Shown: positions 49,868-60,138 of the stretch, in pieces | Numbering within the stretch: position 1 is the first letter of the stretch | Layout: each line of letters begins with the position of its first letter | Position numbers and translations under genes: made by a program | The notes under the pieces: model-generated | Database searches by the model: none | What the model was told of the DNA's origin: nothing | The model's input: only the letters and a program-made list of their open reading frames with translations | Origin: Candidatus Rifleibacteriota bacterium | GTDB lineage: Bacteria; Muiribacteriota; Ozemobacteria; Ozemobacterales; Ozemobacteraceae | Reading direction: 5' to 3' | NCBI GenBank assembly: GCA_012517355.1 | Contig: JAAYVD010000114.1 | Coordinates: 62,001 to 126,000, forward strand | DNA length: 64,000 bases

Positions 49868-51031
49868 ATGACGAATCCTTCTTCCACATCCGGATGGATG
49901 GCCGGGCGCTTCGGACGCGGACCGCTGCTGGCCTCGCTGCTGGTCTTCGGGCTGTTCGCCCTGGGCATGGACCGGCCGGTGGCCCCGCTCGAGAACCCGA
50001 TCTTCTGCGGCCACTGGCGGGTGCGCGAAACCTTCGACCTGCTGCTGGCCGACCCGCGCGAGGAGCCGACCCGCATCGCCGGCGAGTTCCTGCGCCAGGC
50101 CACCCGGGCCTGGACGGAGGTGCGGCAGGCCGGGAAGCGCCGGCCCGCCAACGGCACCGCCACGGCCGAGGCCATCCCCGACCCCGCGGGGTGGCTGCGG
50201 GAAACCTTGCAACAGCGGGAGTTCGTGCCCGAGGACGTCTCCTTCTACCTGCGCACCGCCACCGAGTTCGCGCTGGTCGTCACCGGCACCGTCGACCCGC
50301 CGCGCTGGCGCGACCTGTTCCCACCGGCGATGGTCCTGCCACGGGACCAGGGGTTCGCCGTCCTGCTGCCGGGCGCCCGGCCGGACACCAGGCTGGCCCT
50401 GCATTTCCGGCCCGGGGTGATCTTTTTGACCCCCGCCGAGATCGAGGGGAACCTGGCCGATGCCCTGCGCGAGGGCTCGTCCAGGCTGGGTGAGCGGTTC
50501 AGGACCTTCCGGGCCATGGTGCAGCGGAACCCCCTGCTGGCCATCGAAGCCGATCTGCAGGCGGTGGCCGCCACCCTGGCGGAAGCCGGCGGGCCCGACC
50601 TGCGGCTGTCCCCTCCCCTGTCGCAGGTCGTCACCTTCCGCCTCCTGGTGGACCAGGGGGTGGTCAAGGGGCAGTGGTTCACCCCGGACGACAGCATCCG
50701 GGCCGACCTGGCCGACCTGGCCGACTCGGTGGCGGCCGGCATGCGCGAAGCCATCGCCAGCCTGACCCCCTGGCTGCCCGCCGATTCCGCCACCCGCGAC
50801 GCCCTGCGCGGGTTCGGCGCCTCGCTTCAGGTATCCACCAGGGGCCAGAGCGTCTTCTTCGAGGCGGGAAGCCTGGGGCCGGCCCATCCGCTGGCCGGCC
50901 TGGGCGCCCTCGGCCTCCTCTCCTCGCTCGGCGGGCAAAGCTACGAACGATTCCGCCGCCAGTTCCCCCCGGCGAACGCCCGGGCGGCCCTTCCACCGCC
51001 GCCACCGGGACAGGAGTCGCGCACGCCCTGA
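49868..51031 (+). CDS. hypothetical membrane-anchored protein
   Basis: A 387-residue protein that I do not recognise. One hydrophobic N-terminal segment (about 18-34, GPLLASLLVFGLFALGM) would anchor it, and the rest is predicted extracytoplasmic with alternating helices and strands (FALVVTGTVDPPRWRDLF, LALHFRPGVIFLTPAEIEG). A single Cys (CGHWRV) lies shortly after the anchor. The C-terminus is Ala/Pro-rich. The pattern of small beta strands plus a long helix (AFLRQATRAWTEV, ADLADLADSVAAGMREAIASL) resembles generic secreted proteins of this region. No ribosome site is evident; nothing in the neighbours indicates a role. Confidence 0.55.
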   Translation: MTNPSSTSGWMAGRFGRGPLLASLLVFGLFALGMDRPVAPLENPIFCGHWRVRETFDLLLADPREEPTRIAGEFLRQATRAWTEVRQAGKRRPANGTATAEAIPDPAGWLRETLQQREFVPEDVSFYLRTATEFALVVTGTVDPPRWRDLFPPAMVLPRDQGFAVLLPGARPDTRLALHFRPGVIFLTPAEIEGNLADALREGSSRLGERFRTFRAMVQRNPLLAIEADLQAVAATLAEAGGPDLRLSPPLSQVVTFRLLVDQGVVKGQWFTPDDSIRADLADLADSVAAGMREAIASLTPWLPADSATRDALRGFGASLQVSTRGQSVFFEAGSLGPAHPLAGLGALGLLSSLGGQSYERFRRQFPPANARAALPPPPPGQESRTP

Positions 51032-51457
51032 ACCGCCGGGGGTCTTCCCTCGAGGGACGCCCCCCCAGTTCCCCTCTTCTGAGCCGGCCTGATGCGCAGA
51101 ACGGAGCGGATGGCGCTCCGGGGGCCCTTCGGCCAATGGGCCTTCCTGCGTCCAGCCTGCCTGCCCAAAGTCACTCACCAAAGGCCAGGTCCCGGATCCC
51201 GATCCGCGTTCATCTGCGTTCATCCGCGTTCATCTGCGTTCATCGGTGGCCTCGCCGCGTTCATCGGTGGCCTCGTCCTTGTGACCTTTTCCAGACAGGG
51301 CTCGCTCACCGCCTTCCGGCCATTCGCTGGAGGGTCGGACGTTTACGTTTTTTCACGAGCCGCCTTCCCCGCTCCCGCCGATTCGGTGGTATGGTGATTC
51401 CATGCTCCATATCCTCCCCAGCCGCCAATACCGGCTCGGAGAACCGCAGGTGACCCC
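51032..51457. other. intergenic region upstream of macA
   Basis: Contains the TTCATCTGCG-type repeats at 51201-51279. A TGGTATGGT extended -10-like sequence at about 51387-51395 lacks a good -35. No gene is supported. Confidence 0.45.
51201..51279. repeat. 10-bp tandem units (CATCYGCGTT) plus a 21-bp duplication
   Basis: GATCCGCGTT, CATCTGCGTT, CATCCGCGTT and CATCTGCGTT follow without gaps (51201-51240). CATCGGTGGCCTCG then occurs twice at a 21-base interval (51241 and 51262). It is related to the repeat at 43626-43690. Confidence 0.85.
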
Positions 51458-52813
51458 ATGAAATACGGATGCATCGCGATCGTCATTCTCACCGTCGCCG
51501 GCCTGGTGGGCGGCGGATACTATTGGTACACCTCCCGGAATCTTCCCCCCACCTGGAACTTCGAGGAGGTGACGGAAGGGGACATCCGGCAGACGATCTC
51601 AGCCACCGGGTCCCTGGCCGCGGTCACCACCGTCGAGGTCGGCTGCCAGATCAGCGGCATCATCGCCTCGATCTCGGTCGATTTCAACGACACCGTCACG
51701 GAAGGCCAGCTCATCGCGCAACTCGACCCCTCGACCTACGAGGCGCAGGTCGAGCAGGCCACCGCCAACCTGGAGAACGCCCGCGCCAACGAGCGGAACA
51801 GCGCGGCCCAGATCGAGAACCTGCGCGCCTCGCTGCTCGGCGCCAGGGCCGACGAACAGGTGGGCCTGGCCAACGTGCTCAAGGCCGAGGTCGCCGTGAC
51901 CGACGCCGAACGCAACTTCAAGCGCATGAAGGAGCTGGCCGGGCGGAAGCTGATCTCCCAGTCGGACCTCGACTCGGCGGAAACCGCGTTCGCCTCGCAG
52001 AAGGCCTCCCTGCAGGCCGTGCAAAGCCAGATCGCCTCTTATAAAGCCAGACAGGAGGCGATCGCCGCCCAGATCAACGCCGCCCAGGCCCAGCACACCG
52101 GCACCCTGTCGCAGATCCGCCAGATGGAGGCCCTCCTCAACGTGGCGAAGATCAACCTCGGGCGCACCAGCATCTTCTCGCCGATCGACGGGGTCATCGT
52201 GTCCCGCAAGGTCGACGTCGGCCAGACCGTCGCCGCCAGCCTGCAGGCCCCCACCCTGTTCACCATCGCCAAGGACATGCGGCGCATGCAGATCGAAACG
52301 AACGTCGACGAGGCCGACATCGGCAAGGTGCGGGAAGGCCAGAAGGCCACCTTCACCGTCGACACCTTCAAGGGCCGGACCTTCCACGGACGCGTGGTCC
52401 AGGTGCGCCTGTCGCCCACCGTCACCTCCAGCGTCGTGACCTACTCGGTCATGGTGAACGTCGACAACGACGACCTGGTGCTCCTGCCGGGCATGACCGC
52501 CAACGTCGACATCCTGGTCGACATCCGCGAGAAGGTCGTGAGGCTGCCGTCGCGGGCGATGTTCTTCAAGCCGCCCGCCGGTTTCGCCCCGGCCACCCTC
52601 GACCCCCTGCCCGAAGGGGCCGAGTATGCCCGGGTCTGGATCCTTTCCCCGGCCTCGCAACCCGTCCCGATCACCGTCAAGACCGGCATCACCAGCAACC
52701 GGTTCACCGAGCTCGTCGAGGGGAATGTGAAACCCGGCCAGAAGCTGCTGGTCAGCGACCCGACCTCCCCCTCCAGCAGCCGCCGCAGCCGGAGCGGCCC
52801 CCCGCACCTGTGA
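51458..52813 (+). CDS. macA: MacA-like membrane fusion protein (HlyD family)
   Basis: A 451-residue periplasmic adaptor. One N-terminal membrane helix (about 5-24) precedes the barrel-sandwich/lipoyl segment (IRQTISATGSLAAVTTVEVGCQISGIIASI) with its second half near 250 (TSIFSPIDGVIVSRKVDVGQTVAA). A long coiled-coil hairpin spans about 95-230 (QVEQATANLENARANERN ... SQIASYKARQEAIAAQINAAQAQHTGTLSQIRQMEALLN), and the beta-barrel and membrane-proximal domains follow. It forms the periplasmic duct between a MacB-type ABC transporter and TolC. It is coupled to the ATPase gene by a GTGA overlap. Confidence 0.92.
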   Translation: MKYGCIAIVILTVAGLVGGGYYWYTSRNLPPTWNFEEVTEGDIRQTISATGSLAAVTTVEVGCQISGIIASISVDFNDTVTEGQLIAQLDPSTYEAQVEQATANLENARANERNSAAQIENLRASLLGARADEQVGLANVLKAEVAVTDAERNFKRMKELAGRKLISQSDLDSAETAFASQKASLQAVQSQIASYKARQEAIAAQINAAQAQHTGTLSQIRQMEALLNVAKINLGRTSIFSPIDGVIVSRKVDVGQTVAASLQAPTLFTIAKDMRRMQIETNVDEADIGKVREGQKATFTVDTFKGRTFHGRVVQVRLSPTVTSSVVTYSVMVNVDNDDLVLLPGMTANVDILVDIREKVVRLPSRAMFFKPPAGFAPATLDPLPEGAEYARVWILSPASQPVPITVKTGITSNRFTELVEGNVKPGQKLLVSDPTSPSSSRRSRSGPPHL

Positions 52814-53648
52814 GCGGCCTTCCCACCTCCGGGCCGTCGTCCGACCTTTCCGCCCGGGAGCGGCCCCTCCTCGAGATCGCCGGCGTCCACAAGACCTATT
52901 TCATGGACGGGGTGACGGTCAAGGCCCTGCGCGGCGTCGATCTCTCGGTCCGGCGCGGGGAATTCGTGGCGATCATGGGCGCTTCGGGGTCGGGGAAGTC
53001 GACCCTGATGAACATCCTGGGTTGCCTCGACCGGCCGACCCACGGCACCTACCGGATCGACGGCACCGAGGTCTCCCACCTGACCAAGGACCAGCTCGCC
53101 GCCGTCCGCAACCGGCAGATCGGGTTCGTCTTCCAGGGCTTCAACCTGCTGTCCCGCACGAGTGCCCTGGAAAACGTCGAGATGCCGATGGTCTACGCCA
53201 ACGTCCCTGCCGAGGTGAGGGGGGAACGGGCCCTGGCCGCCCTGGCCTCGGTCGGCCTGGCCGGCCGCGAGCATCACCACCCGAACCAGCTCTCCGGCGG
53301 CCAGCAACAGCGGGTCGCCATCGCCCGCGCACTGGTCAACCGACCGGCCGTCATCCTCGCCGACGAGCCGACCGGCAACCTCGACTCGCGGTCGAGCATC
53401 GAGATCATGGCCATCTTCCAGGGCCTGAACCAGCAGGGCATCACCATCGTCCTGATCACCCACGAATCGGACATCGCCCAGTATGCCCGCCGCAGCGTGC
53501 GGTTCAAGGACGGCCTGATCAGCAGCGACGAGCCGGTGGCCCATCCCCTCGACGCGACGGCCGAACTCGCCGCCCTGCCGCCCCTCCAGGCGAACGGCCT
53601 TTCCGACGAGGCCGCCCCCAACGCGGGGCCGGTCGCAGGAGACCGGCC

Positions 53649-53652
<4 letters not shown>
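52810..53652 (+). CDS. macB: MacB-type ABC transporter ATPase
   Basis: A 280-residue ABC ATPase. Walker [10 protein letters not shown] (about 60), Q-loop FVFQGFNLL, signature [15 protein letters not shown] (about 160), Walker [10 protein letters not shown] and switch His in ITHE are all intact. The sequence [22 protein letters not shown] is typical of the LolD/MacB group. In Escherichia coli MacB the ATPase and permease are fused; here they are separate genes, as in many other bacteria. The GTG start overlaps the macA stop (GTGA), and its stop overlaps the permease start (ATGA). Confidence 0.94.
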
Positions 53653-54866
<1,214 letters not shown>

Positions 54867-54878
54867 CGACCCGCCGGT

Positions 54879-56252
54879 CTAGCGGGAGGGGGCGGCGGAG
54901 AGCGGGGCGTTGGGGGGGCGCGGCCGGACCAGGACCGGCTCCTCGAGCAGGTCGGGGCGGAGCCCCTTCAGCACCCCGACGATGACCAGCATGGTCAGGC
55001 CGCCGGCGAAGCCGTTGTTGTAGAGGTTCAGAAAACCGTGGATCTGCCCCACGTGCATGGCCATCGGCAGATGCAGAGCCCCTGCCACGAACCCGGCGAC
55101 CGCCCCGAACCGGCCGCAGAAGGGCGCCAGCGTGGTGCACATCAGGGCCGCCAGCAGCGGCCCGGGATCGGCCGGCGACCAGATCTTGGGCAGGCAGATG
55201 ACGAACACCCCGGCCATGATCGGCAGGCAGTTGCCGGGGTGCTTGCCGAGGGTGCCGAACCCCGACAAGGCCAGCAGGCCGGCGATGACCGGCCCGTTGA
55301 CCGCCCCCCCCACCATCCGGACATACGCCAGGCCCAGCAGGCCCAGAACCCCCATGTTGACCAGGGTTCCGCCCCACCCGGCCAGGGCGATGAAGTCGGA
55401 GGGCAGGCGGCCGCAACAGGCCAGGATCCGGCGCCAGCCGCGCCAGGCCCCGCCTTCCAGCAGGCCCAGCAGGAACAGGAACAGGAAAAACGTGCCCATC
55501 AGCCAGGTCAGGGGAACCGTCCAGGCGGTCGACCAGGCGGTCACCGGCTGGTTCTCCAGCCCGAAGCCGCGCATGGTCATGGCGCAGACGATGCCGATGA
55601 AGCCGGCCGCCGTCCCGACGTTGTACAGGTTGTATCCGAGGTGCAGGGTATAGACATGCCCGGCCAGGGCGGCCACCAGGAACCCTGACCCCAGGCCGAG
55701 ACCGATGCCGAGCGCGAGGCCCGGGCCGCCCAGCCCGACCCCGAAGGCATACTGGCTGACGATCGGTGCCAGCGTCGTGCCCAAAAACAGCGGGGCCACC
55801 AGTTCCCGGAGCGGTCGGCCGGCCACCCGCGCGTACAGCACCACCCCCAGGAACGGCGGCCAGACATTGAACGTGTTCTTCCCTGCCAGCCCGAACCCGA
55901 TCCACAGAAAGAGGCACAACACCTCGTAACCCGGTTTCCCCGGCCGCAGCAGCCGCATGATGACCAGACCGACCGCGCCGAGGAGGGCCGCATTGAGGAA
56001 GGCGCCGGCCGGCCTGGCCGCGGCCAGGGCATCGGTGCCGACCAGGCTGGGCGAGACCATCAGGGCCCGCCACTGGCCGATGGCCAGCTCGAGAGGTTCC
56101 TGGCCGAGCGAGAACCCGAGAAAGAACAGGACCAGCAGCAGGGGCGGCCACAGGTGCGTGAACTCCCCGACGGGAACCCCCGCCGGGCGGCCCTCTCCCC
56201 CGGCCGGCGGCAAGGGGTCACGACAGGGACAGGAGCGTCCGTTCCCGCTCAA
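54879..56252 (-). CDS. DUF1576 family polytopic membrane protein
   Basis: A 457-residue integral membrane protein with about ten to twelve hydrophobic helices. The blocks FLWIGFGLAGKNTFNVWPPFLGVVLYARV, HLGYNLYNVGTAAGFIGI and FAGGLTMLVIVGVLKGLRPDLLEE fit DUF1576, an uncharacterised family mostly described in Firmicutes. The best start is TTG 56250-56252, which overlaps the tolC stop as TTGA; no ATG precedes the first helix. Its cargo is unknown. Finding it in one operon with tolC is unusual. Confidence 0.7.
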   Translation of the reverse strand: MSGNGRSCPCRDPLPPAGGEGRPAGVPVGEFTHLWPPLLLVLFFLGFSLGQEPLELAIGQWRALMVSPSLVGTDALAAARPAGAFLNAALLGAVGLVIMRLLRPGKPGYEVLCLFLWIGFGLAGKNTFNVWPPFLGVVLYARVAGRPLRELVAPLFLGTTLAPIVSQYAFGVGLGGPGLALGIGLGLGSGFLVAALAGHVYTLHLGYNLYNVGTAAGFIGIVCAMTMRGFGLENQPVTAWSTAWTVPLTWLMGTFFLFLFLLGLLEGGAWRGWRRILACCGRLPSDFIALAGWGGTLVNMGVLGLLGLAYVRMVGGAVNGPVIAGLLALSGFGTLGKHPGNCLPIMAGVFVICLPKIWSPADPGPLLAALMCTTLAPFCGRFGAVAGFVAGALHLPMAMHVGQIHGFLNLYNNGFAGGLTMLVIVGVLKGLRPDLLEEPVLVRPRPPNAPLSAAPSR

Positions 56253-57691
56253 GGCTCCGCCGTTCCCGACGCGGGCGCGATCTCCACGACCGCCGCGGAT
56301 GAGGCCGGAACCGGCGGCGCGGGAAGGTCCTGTCCGGCCGGCAGCCCACCGTCGGATCCCCAGCCTGTCATTTCGGGCGGGAACCGCCCCACCACCCGGT
56401 CGAGGGTGGCATGGGCGATCCGTTCGTCGAAAGCGGCGGTCACGAAACTGCCGCGCGCACTGGTGTAGCCGGTGCGGGCATCGGTCAGCTCGATCGGGGA
56501 GCCGACCCCGGCGTCGTAGCGGCCCTCGGCCAGGAGCAACGTCTCGCTGGCCTGCCGCACGAGGATCTCGGCAGCCTCGAACCGCTGGCCGGCGTCGATC
56601 ACTCCGGTGACCGCCTGCTCGACCTCGTTGCGCAACGACAGCAGCGCCTGCTCGAGGCGGCTCTCGGCCACGTTGACCGAGCTCTTGGCGGCCTTCACGG
56701 AAAACTCGGTCTGCCGCCCGTCGAGGAACGGGGCAGACAGGCTCAGGCCGAGCGTATAGCCCCGGTCGAGCGGGGTCACCGACCCGCTCCAGGAATAGTC
56801 GGCCGAGCCAGACAGCGATGGTCGGAGACCGAGCCGCGCCTCTTTTTCCCGCAACCGGGCCGACTCGATGGCCAGCCGCGTCGACAACAGGTCGGGACGG
56901 GACAGGGCCTCCTGCATCAGCCGGTCGACCTGGAGGTCGACGGCGGCCGGGCGGGAACCGACGTCCGCCGGGCCGACCTCGACGTCCCGGGGGGCCCCCA
57001 CCGTCTTGCGCAGCGCCGAACACGCATTGCGGAAATTGCTCTCGGCGCCGATCAATGACACCCGGGCGTTGGCCACGTCGACTTCGGCCTTGGTGATGTC
57101 ATACGGCGGCTTGGCGCCGACCTCGACGAAGCTTTTGACCTTCCCGAGGTGCACCTGGAAGCGCTCGAGGTTCTCCCTCTGGACGTCAAGCTGGGCACGG
57201 GCCTGCAGAGCCCGCAGCCAGGCGTTCTTGATCTCGGCGCCGAGCTGCACCTCGACCCAGGACCGTTCGGCCATGGCCGCCCGCAGGTCCTTGTTCAGGG
57301 ATTGCAGGCGGGTGGCGGTCTTCCCGAAATCGGTGAGCACCTTGCGCACGCTGACCGATTCGCCGGTGCTGTCGACCAGGTCGTCGGACCCGCCGGCCAC
57401 CCGGGCATTGGCCAGGGCGCGGGAATACTCGGTCCGACGGCGGGAAAAGGAACCCTGGGCCGTCATCTTGGTGCCCAGGTTGGAACGGGCAGTTCCCAGG
57501 TTGGCCCGGGCCCCGTCGACGGCGCCGGCCGCCGAACGGATGGAGGGATGGTGCGACAGGCCGTACAGCAGGCAGTCCTCGAGCGTCCAGGGCCCGGAGG
57601 CGGGCGGGTCGGCGACGGGCTGGGCGGTTCCCATGGTCGCCAGGCCCAGGAAGAGGGTGAGCAGAATCGCGGCTGGTCCTTGCGTTCGCAT
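56249..57691 (-). CDS. tolC: TolC family outer-membrane efflux protein
   Basis: A 480-residue outer-membrane channel. The signal peptide spans about 1-23. Two OEP repeats follow: WTLEDCLLYGLSHHPSIRSAAGAV opening the first, AEVDVANARVSLIGAESNFRNACSALRKTVG closing it, and RPDLLSTRLAIESARLREKEARLGLRPSLSGSADYSWS opening the second, with EGRYDAGVGSPIELTDARTGYTSAR near the end. It trimerises into a beta-barrel/alpha-barrel duct and is the likely partner of the convergent MacA/MacB system. Confidence 0.93.
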   Translation of the reverse strand: MRTQGPAAILLTLFLGLATMGTAQPVADPPASGPWTLEDCLLYGLSHHPSIRSAAGAVDGARANLGTARSNLGTKMTAQGSFSRRRTEYSRALANARVAGGSDDLVDSTGESVSVRKVLTDFGKTATRLQSLNKDLRAAMAERSWVEVQLGAEIKNAWLRALQARAQLDVQRENLERFQVHLGKVKSFVEVGAKPPYDITKAEVDVANARVSLIGAESNFRNACSALRKTVGAPRDVEVGPADVGSRPAAVDLQVDRLMQEALSRPDLLSTRLAIESARLREKEARLGLRPSLSGSADYSWSGSVTPLDRGYTLGLSLSAPFLDGRQTEFSVKAAKSSVNVAESRLEQALLSLRNEVEQAVTGVIDAGQRFEAAEILVRQASETLLLAEGRYDAGVGSPIELTDARTGYTSARGSFVTAAFDERIAHATLDRVVGRFPPEMTGWGSDGGLPAGQDLPAPPVPASSAAVVEIAPASGTAEP

Positions 57692-58088
57692 GGCCGCACT
57701 GTACCAGAAACCCCCGGGCGGCGCAAACGCGGAAACCTTAAGAACCCTTTCCCTGCAGCGTCAACGGGCGGGAACCGGCGGCCCGGCCCAACCGGGACCG
57801 AAGAAAAGCCATGATCCGCATGAAGGCTTGCCGAAGGGGCTTTGCCCCTTCACCCCACCAGGGCCGATGGCCCTGGACCCTTTCTGCTGGCGAGGTGAAC
57901 GCTGACGCGTTCACCTCGCGGAAGCTCCGCTTCGCGGTTCGTTAGCCCTGGACCGGACGGTAGAAGAAAAGAGGGGGGGCTGAACCTGTCCGGCACGGCG
58001 CAGGCCCAGGCCCCCCTGGAAAATGGAAGTCGGATACTCCGGGGAACCGGGCGCCCGCCGGAGGCGGCGGGCGTCCGGAGGAAGCCGG
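57692..58088. other. intergenic region with hairpin chain upstream of tolC
   Basis: On the minus strand TTGACG (57759-57764) and TAAGGT (57735-57740, 18-base spacer) could be a weak tolC promoter. The rest is dominated by the four-hairpin element at 57833-57935. No gene is supported. Confidence 0.45.
57833..57935. repeat. chain of four consecutive stem-loops
   Basis: In order: GAAGGGGC-TTT-GCCCCTTC (57833-57851), CCAGGGCC-GAT-GGCCCTGG (57858-57876), a 13-bp perfect stem with TGAC loop (57890-57919), and an imperfect GCGGAAGC-TCC-GCTTCGC (57918-57935). It resembles mosaic intergenic elements seen in many bacteria. Confidence 0.88.
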
Positions 58089-59027
58089 TCAGACCTTGAT
58101 GTTGACGCTCGACATCGAGACCGAGGCCGCGAAGGTCATCGAGGTCGCCTGGCCGTAGGTCCGCACCATGCCAGCCGTCGAGTCCCCCGGCGAACCGGCG
58201 GCGCGGCCGGAACCGGTCAGGGTGGACGAGCCCGCCGAGCCGCTGGCGCCCAGGCTCTCCATCATGCCGGACAGGATCTTGTTGGCCATCGAGAAGAACG
58301 AGTTCCTCGCCTTCGAGGCCAGGCCCGCGGCGGAGGAACCGGACCCCGAACCCTCGGCGGAGCCGGCCAGGTCGCCCGCGGTGCCGCCAGAGGTGCGGTT
58401 GGAGGTGCTGCCGGAGGTCTGGCTGCCGGCCTCGGTGCCCGACACGGCGGGCTTGCTGCCTTCCGCCTTCAGGCTGTCCTTGAGCTCGTTGAGGTCGATG
58501 GTGCCGCTTCCGTCCTCGTCGATCTCGTCGAACGAGTCAAGCAACTTCTGCAGCTCGTCAGGCACCTCGATGCCGGCCTTCTCGAGCAGGTTCTTGAGCT
58601 GCGAGAGGTCTTCCTTGGAGATGGAGGGGGACTGCTCCCCCGCGCCCGAGGCGGCCTGCCCGCCGCCGCCCTGGGGCATCATCACCACCATGACGGGCAT
58701 GCCGCCCATGCCGCCGTTGAGCCCGCCGCCGCCGATGCCGCCCGGAGGGGGGCCTTCCGGGCGGGGGGGCCGCCCACGCGCAGCGCCGTCGGGCCCCGCG
58801 AAGTCGGCGAGTTCCTGGGCGCTGATGCCGTCGTCGTTCTGGTCGATCGTGTCGAAGGCGTCGATGATCTCCTGGATCGGCTTGCCCGCCTTGGAGGACA
58901 CCGTCTCGACCTGCGATTTCAGGTCGGCCAGGTCGGTCTTCTGCAGGGTTCCCTGGCCTTCCTTGAAGGATTGGATCCGCTCCTGGAGGGACGTTTGAAC
59001 GCTGCTCCCAATGCTTCCGATGCTCAT
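58089..59027 (-). CDS. EF-hand calcium-binding protein
   Basis: A 312-residue protein with two EF-hand motifs. The C-terminal one, FDEIDEDGSGTIDLNELKD (about 170), is a canonical 12-residue loop. The N-terminal one, FDTIDQNDDGISAQELADF (about 58-76), has an 11-residue loop, one residue short between Gly and Ile, so its Ca2+ binding is questionable. A Gly/Pro-rich linker, a Met-rich stretch (GGMPVMVVMMPQGGGG) and a Ser/Gly-rich tail with an alanine-containing helix follow. No signal peptide is obvious; the N-terminus SIGSIGSSVQTSLQERI is amphipathic. The ATG at 59025-59027 has an AAGGAG site; an in-frame TTG two codons upstream is not preferred. It is probably the last gene of the third ECF operon. 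Confidence 0.8.
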   Translation of the reverse strand: MSIGSIGSSVQTSLQERIQSFKEGQGTLQKTDLADLKSQVETVSSKAGKPIQEIIDAFDTIDQNDDGISAQELADFAGPDGAARGRPPRPEGPPPGGIGGGGLNGGMGGMPVMVVMMPQGGGGQAASGAGEQSPSISKEDLSQLKNLLEKAGIEVPDELQKLLDSFDEIDEDGSGTIDLNELKDSLKAEGSKPAVSGTEAGSQTSGSTSNRTSGGTAGDLAGSAEGSGSGSSAAGLASKARNSFFSMANKILSGMMESLGASGSAGSSTLTGSGRAAGSPGDSTAGMVRTYGQATSMTFAASVSMSSVNIKV

Positions 59028-59075
59028 GGTCAACTCCTTTTCGTCGAGTTTCGACGGGCGCGACCGGAGATCGAT

Positions 59076-59567
59076 CTACCGACCCGCTCCGTCGGGCCGC
59101 CCGTCATCCGTGACGGGCGCCGGGAGGATTCCCGGGAACTTCCGGGAGTAGAGGTCCTGGAGCATGGTGCGCTGTTCCGGGGTCAGGGTGCCGCGAATCG
59201 CCAGCAGGGTTTCGAGCCGCAAATCCATCAGGGCCGTGGTGAGGGTCTTGAGGTCCTGGTGGGAACGGCGGATCGCCTCGAGGTCACCGGCCGCGTCCTG
59301 CAACCGTTGCTGCAGTTCCAGCTTCTTGGCCGCCAGGGCCGACGCGAGTTCGCCCTGGCGCTTCTGATGGTCTGCCTGGATCATCTCGATCCGGACGGCT
59401 TGTTGCGGGGTCAGCCGCAGGGTATCCGACACCTCCTTTCGCATGGCTTCCCAGACGGGATCATCGACCGCCATCGAAGGGGAGGCGGTCACCCCGGCCG
59501 CCCAGAGGGGGTGCAGGCCGAGCAACAGGACGAGACCGGGCAGGATTCGCTTCACGCAACGCTTCAT
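59076..59567 (-). CDS. Spy/CnrX-like periplasmic LTxxQ-motif protein
   Basis: A 163-residue exported protein. The signal peptide spans about 1-24 (LPGLVLLLGLHPLWA). The mature part is a helical hairpin: VSDTLRLTPQQAVRIEMIQADHQKRQGELASAL, a long basic helix, then LLAIRGTLTPEQRTMLQDLYSRKF. The two LTPQQ/LTPEQ motifs are those of the CpxP/Spy/CnrX/ZraP group, periplasmic chaperones or metal sensors. In Cupriavidus CnrX senses Ni/Co and works with the anti-sigma CnrY and ECF CnrH. Here it follows an anti-sigma gene, so a sensor role is attractive. ATG 59565-59567 follows an AGGAG site and an ECF-like promoter at 59586-59614. Confidence 0.82.
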   Translation of the reverse strand: MKRCVKRILPGLVLLLGLHPLWAAGVTASPSMAVDDPVWEAMRKEVSDTLRLTPQQAVRIEMIQADHQKRQGELASALAAKKLELQQRLQDAAGDLEAIRRSHQDLKTLTTALMDLRLETLLAIRGTLTPEQRTMLQDLYSRKFPGILPAPVTDDGRPDGAGR

Positions 59568-59580
59568 GGGATGCTCCTGA

Positions 59581-60138
59581 TTACTTCGACAACCGTTCAC
59601 CCGGAAAAAGTTCCGGCGGCAGAAAAAAAGTTTCTTCGGGGGTGTCAAACGCCAGGGAACCGCGGATGACGCGCTCGGCATCAGGGTCTCCGGCCATCAA
59701 GTGCACGACCCCTTCGACGGCGGCCGGGGAGGGTCGGCCGGCCGTGTCGGCCTGCCGCCAGAACAGGAACCCCGCCACCAGCAGGGCGACCACCGCCACC
59801 CCCAGGCCAAAGACCAGCCAGGGATGCCGGCCCGCCCACCCGCGCACCGGAGCGGCCGGGGCGGCGGAGCCGCCGGGGGGGACCCCCGCCCGGTCGGGGT
59901 CGACCGCCTGCGGGTCGAGGCCGAGTTCCTGCACCACCCCCGCCCAGACGCGGGGCGGCGGGGCCGGGTGTTCGAGCGCCTCGAACGGCTTGACAAGCGT
60001 GGTGGGGGCCTTTTCCATCAGGTCCCGGCAGGACGGGCAGCCCGCGACGTGGGCGGCCAGCCCCTGCCGGTCGGCATCGGACAGTTCACCGTCGAGGTAA
60101 TCGGTGAGGATGAGGTCGCGCCAGCGTTCGCAGGTCAT
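59581..60138 (-). CDS. zinc-finger anti-sigma factor (third pair)
   Basis: A 185-residue membrane anti-sigma. The ZAS motif His30-x3-Cys34-x2-Cys37 (AAHVAGCPSCRDL) opens it. One membrane helix (about 107-127, LVFGLGVAVVALLVAGFLFW) and a short periplasmic tail with hydrophobic/acidic residues (TFFLPPELFPGERLSK) follow. The ATG overlaps the sigma stop (ATGA). A second ECF-like promoter lies inside its last codons. It should sequester the sigma factor encoded just before it. Confidence 0.88.
   Translation of the reverse strand: MTCERWRDLILTDYLDGELSDADRQGLAAHVAGCPSCRDLMEKAPTTLVKPFEALEHPAPPPRVWAGVVQELGLDPQAVDPDRAGVPPGGSAAPAAPVRGWAGRHPWLVFGLGVAVVALLVAGFLFWRQADTAGRPSPAAVEGVVHLMAGDPDAERVIRGSLAFDTPEETFFLPPELFPGERLSK
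59586..59614 (-). promoter_or_regulatory. candidate ECF promoter P2 for the Spy-like/EF-hand genes
   Basis: On the minus strand GGAACTTTTTCCGGG (59600-59614) leads after an AAC-N19-GTC spacing to TGTCGAA (59585-59591). It matches the candidate at the sigma gene almost base for base and places transcription about 10 bases before the Spy-like AGGAG site. Confidence 0.6.

Noticed and set aside
48236-51223. 995-codon minus-strand frame through the C-rich spacer
   Set aside because: Crosses the spacer and is antisense to the hypothetical gene at 49868; no domains.
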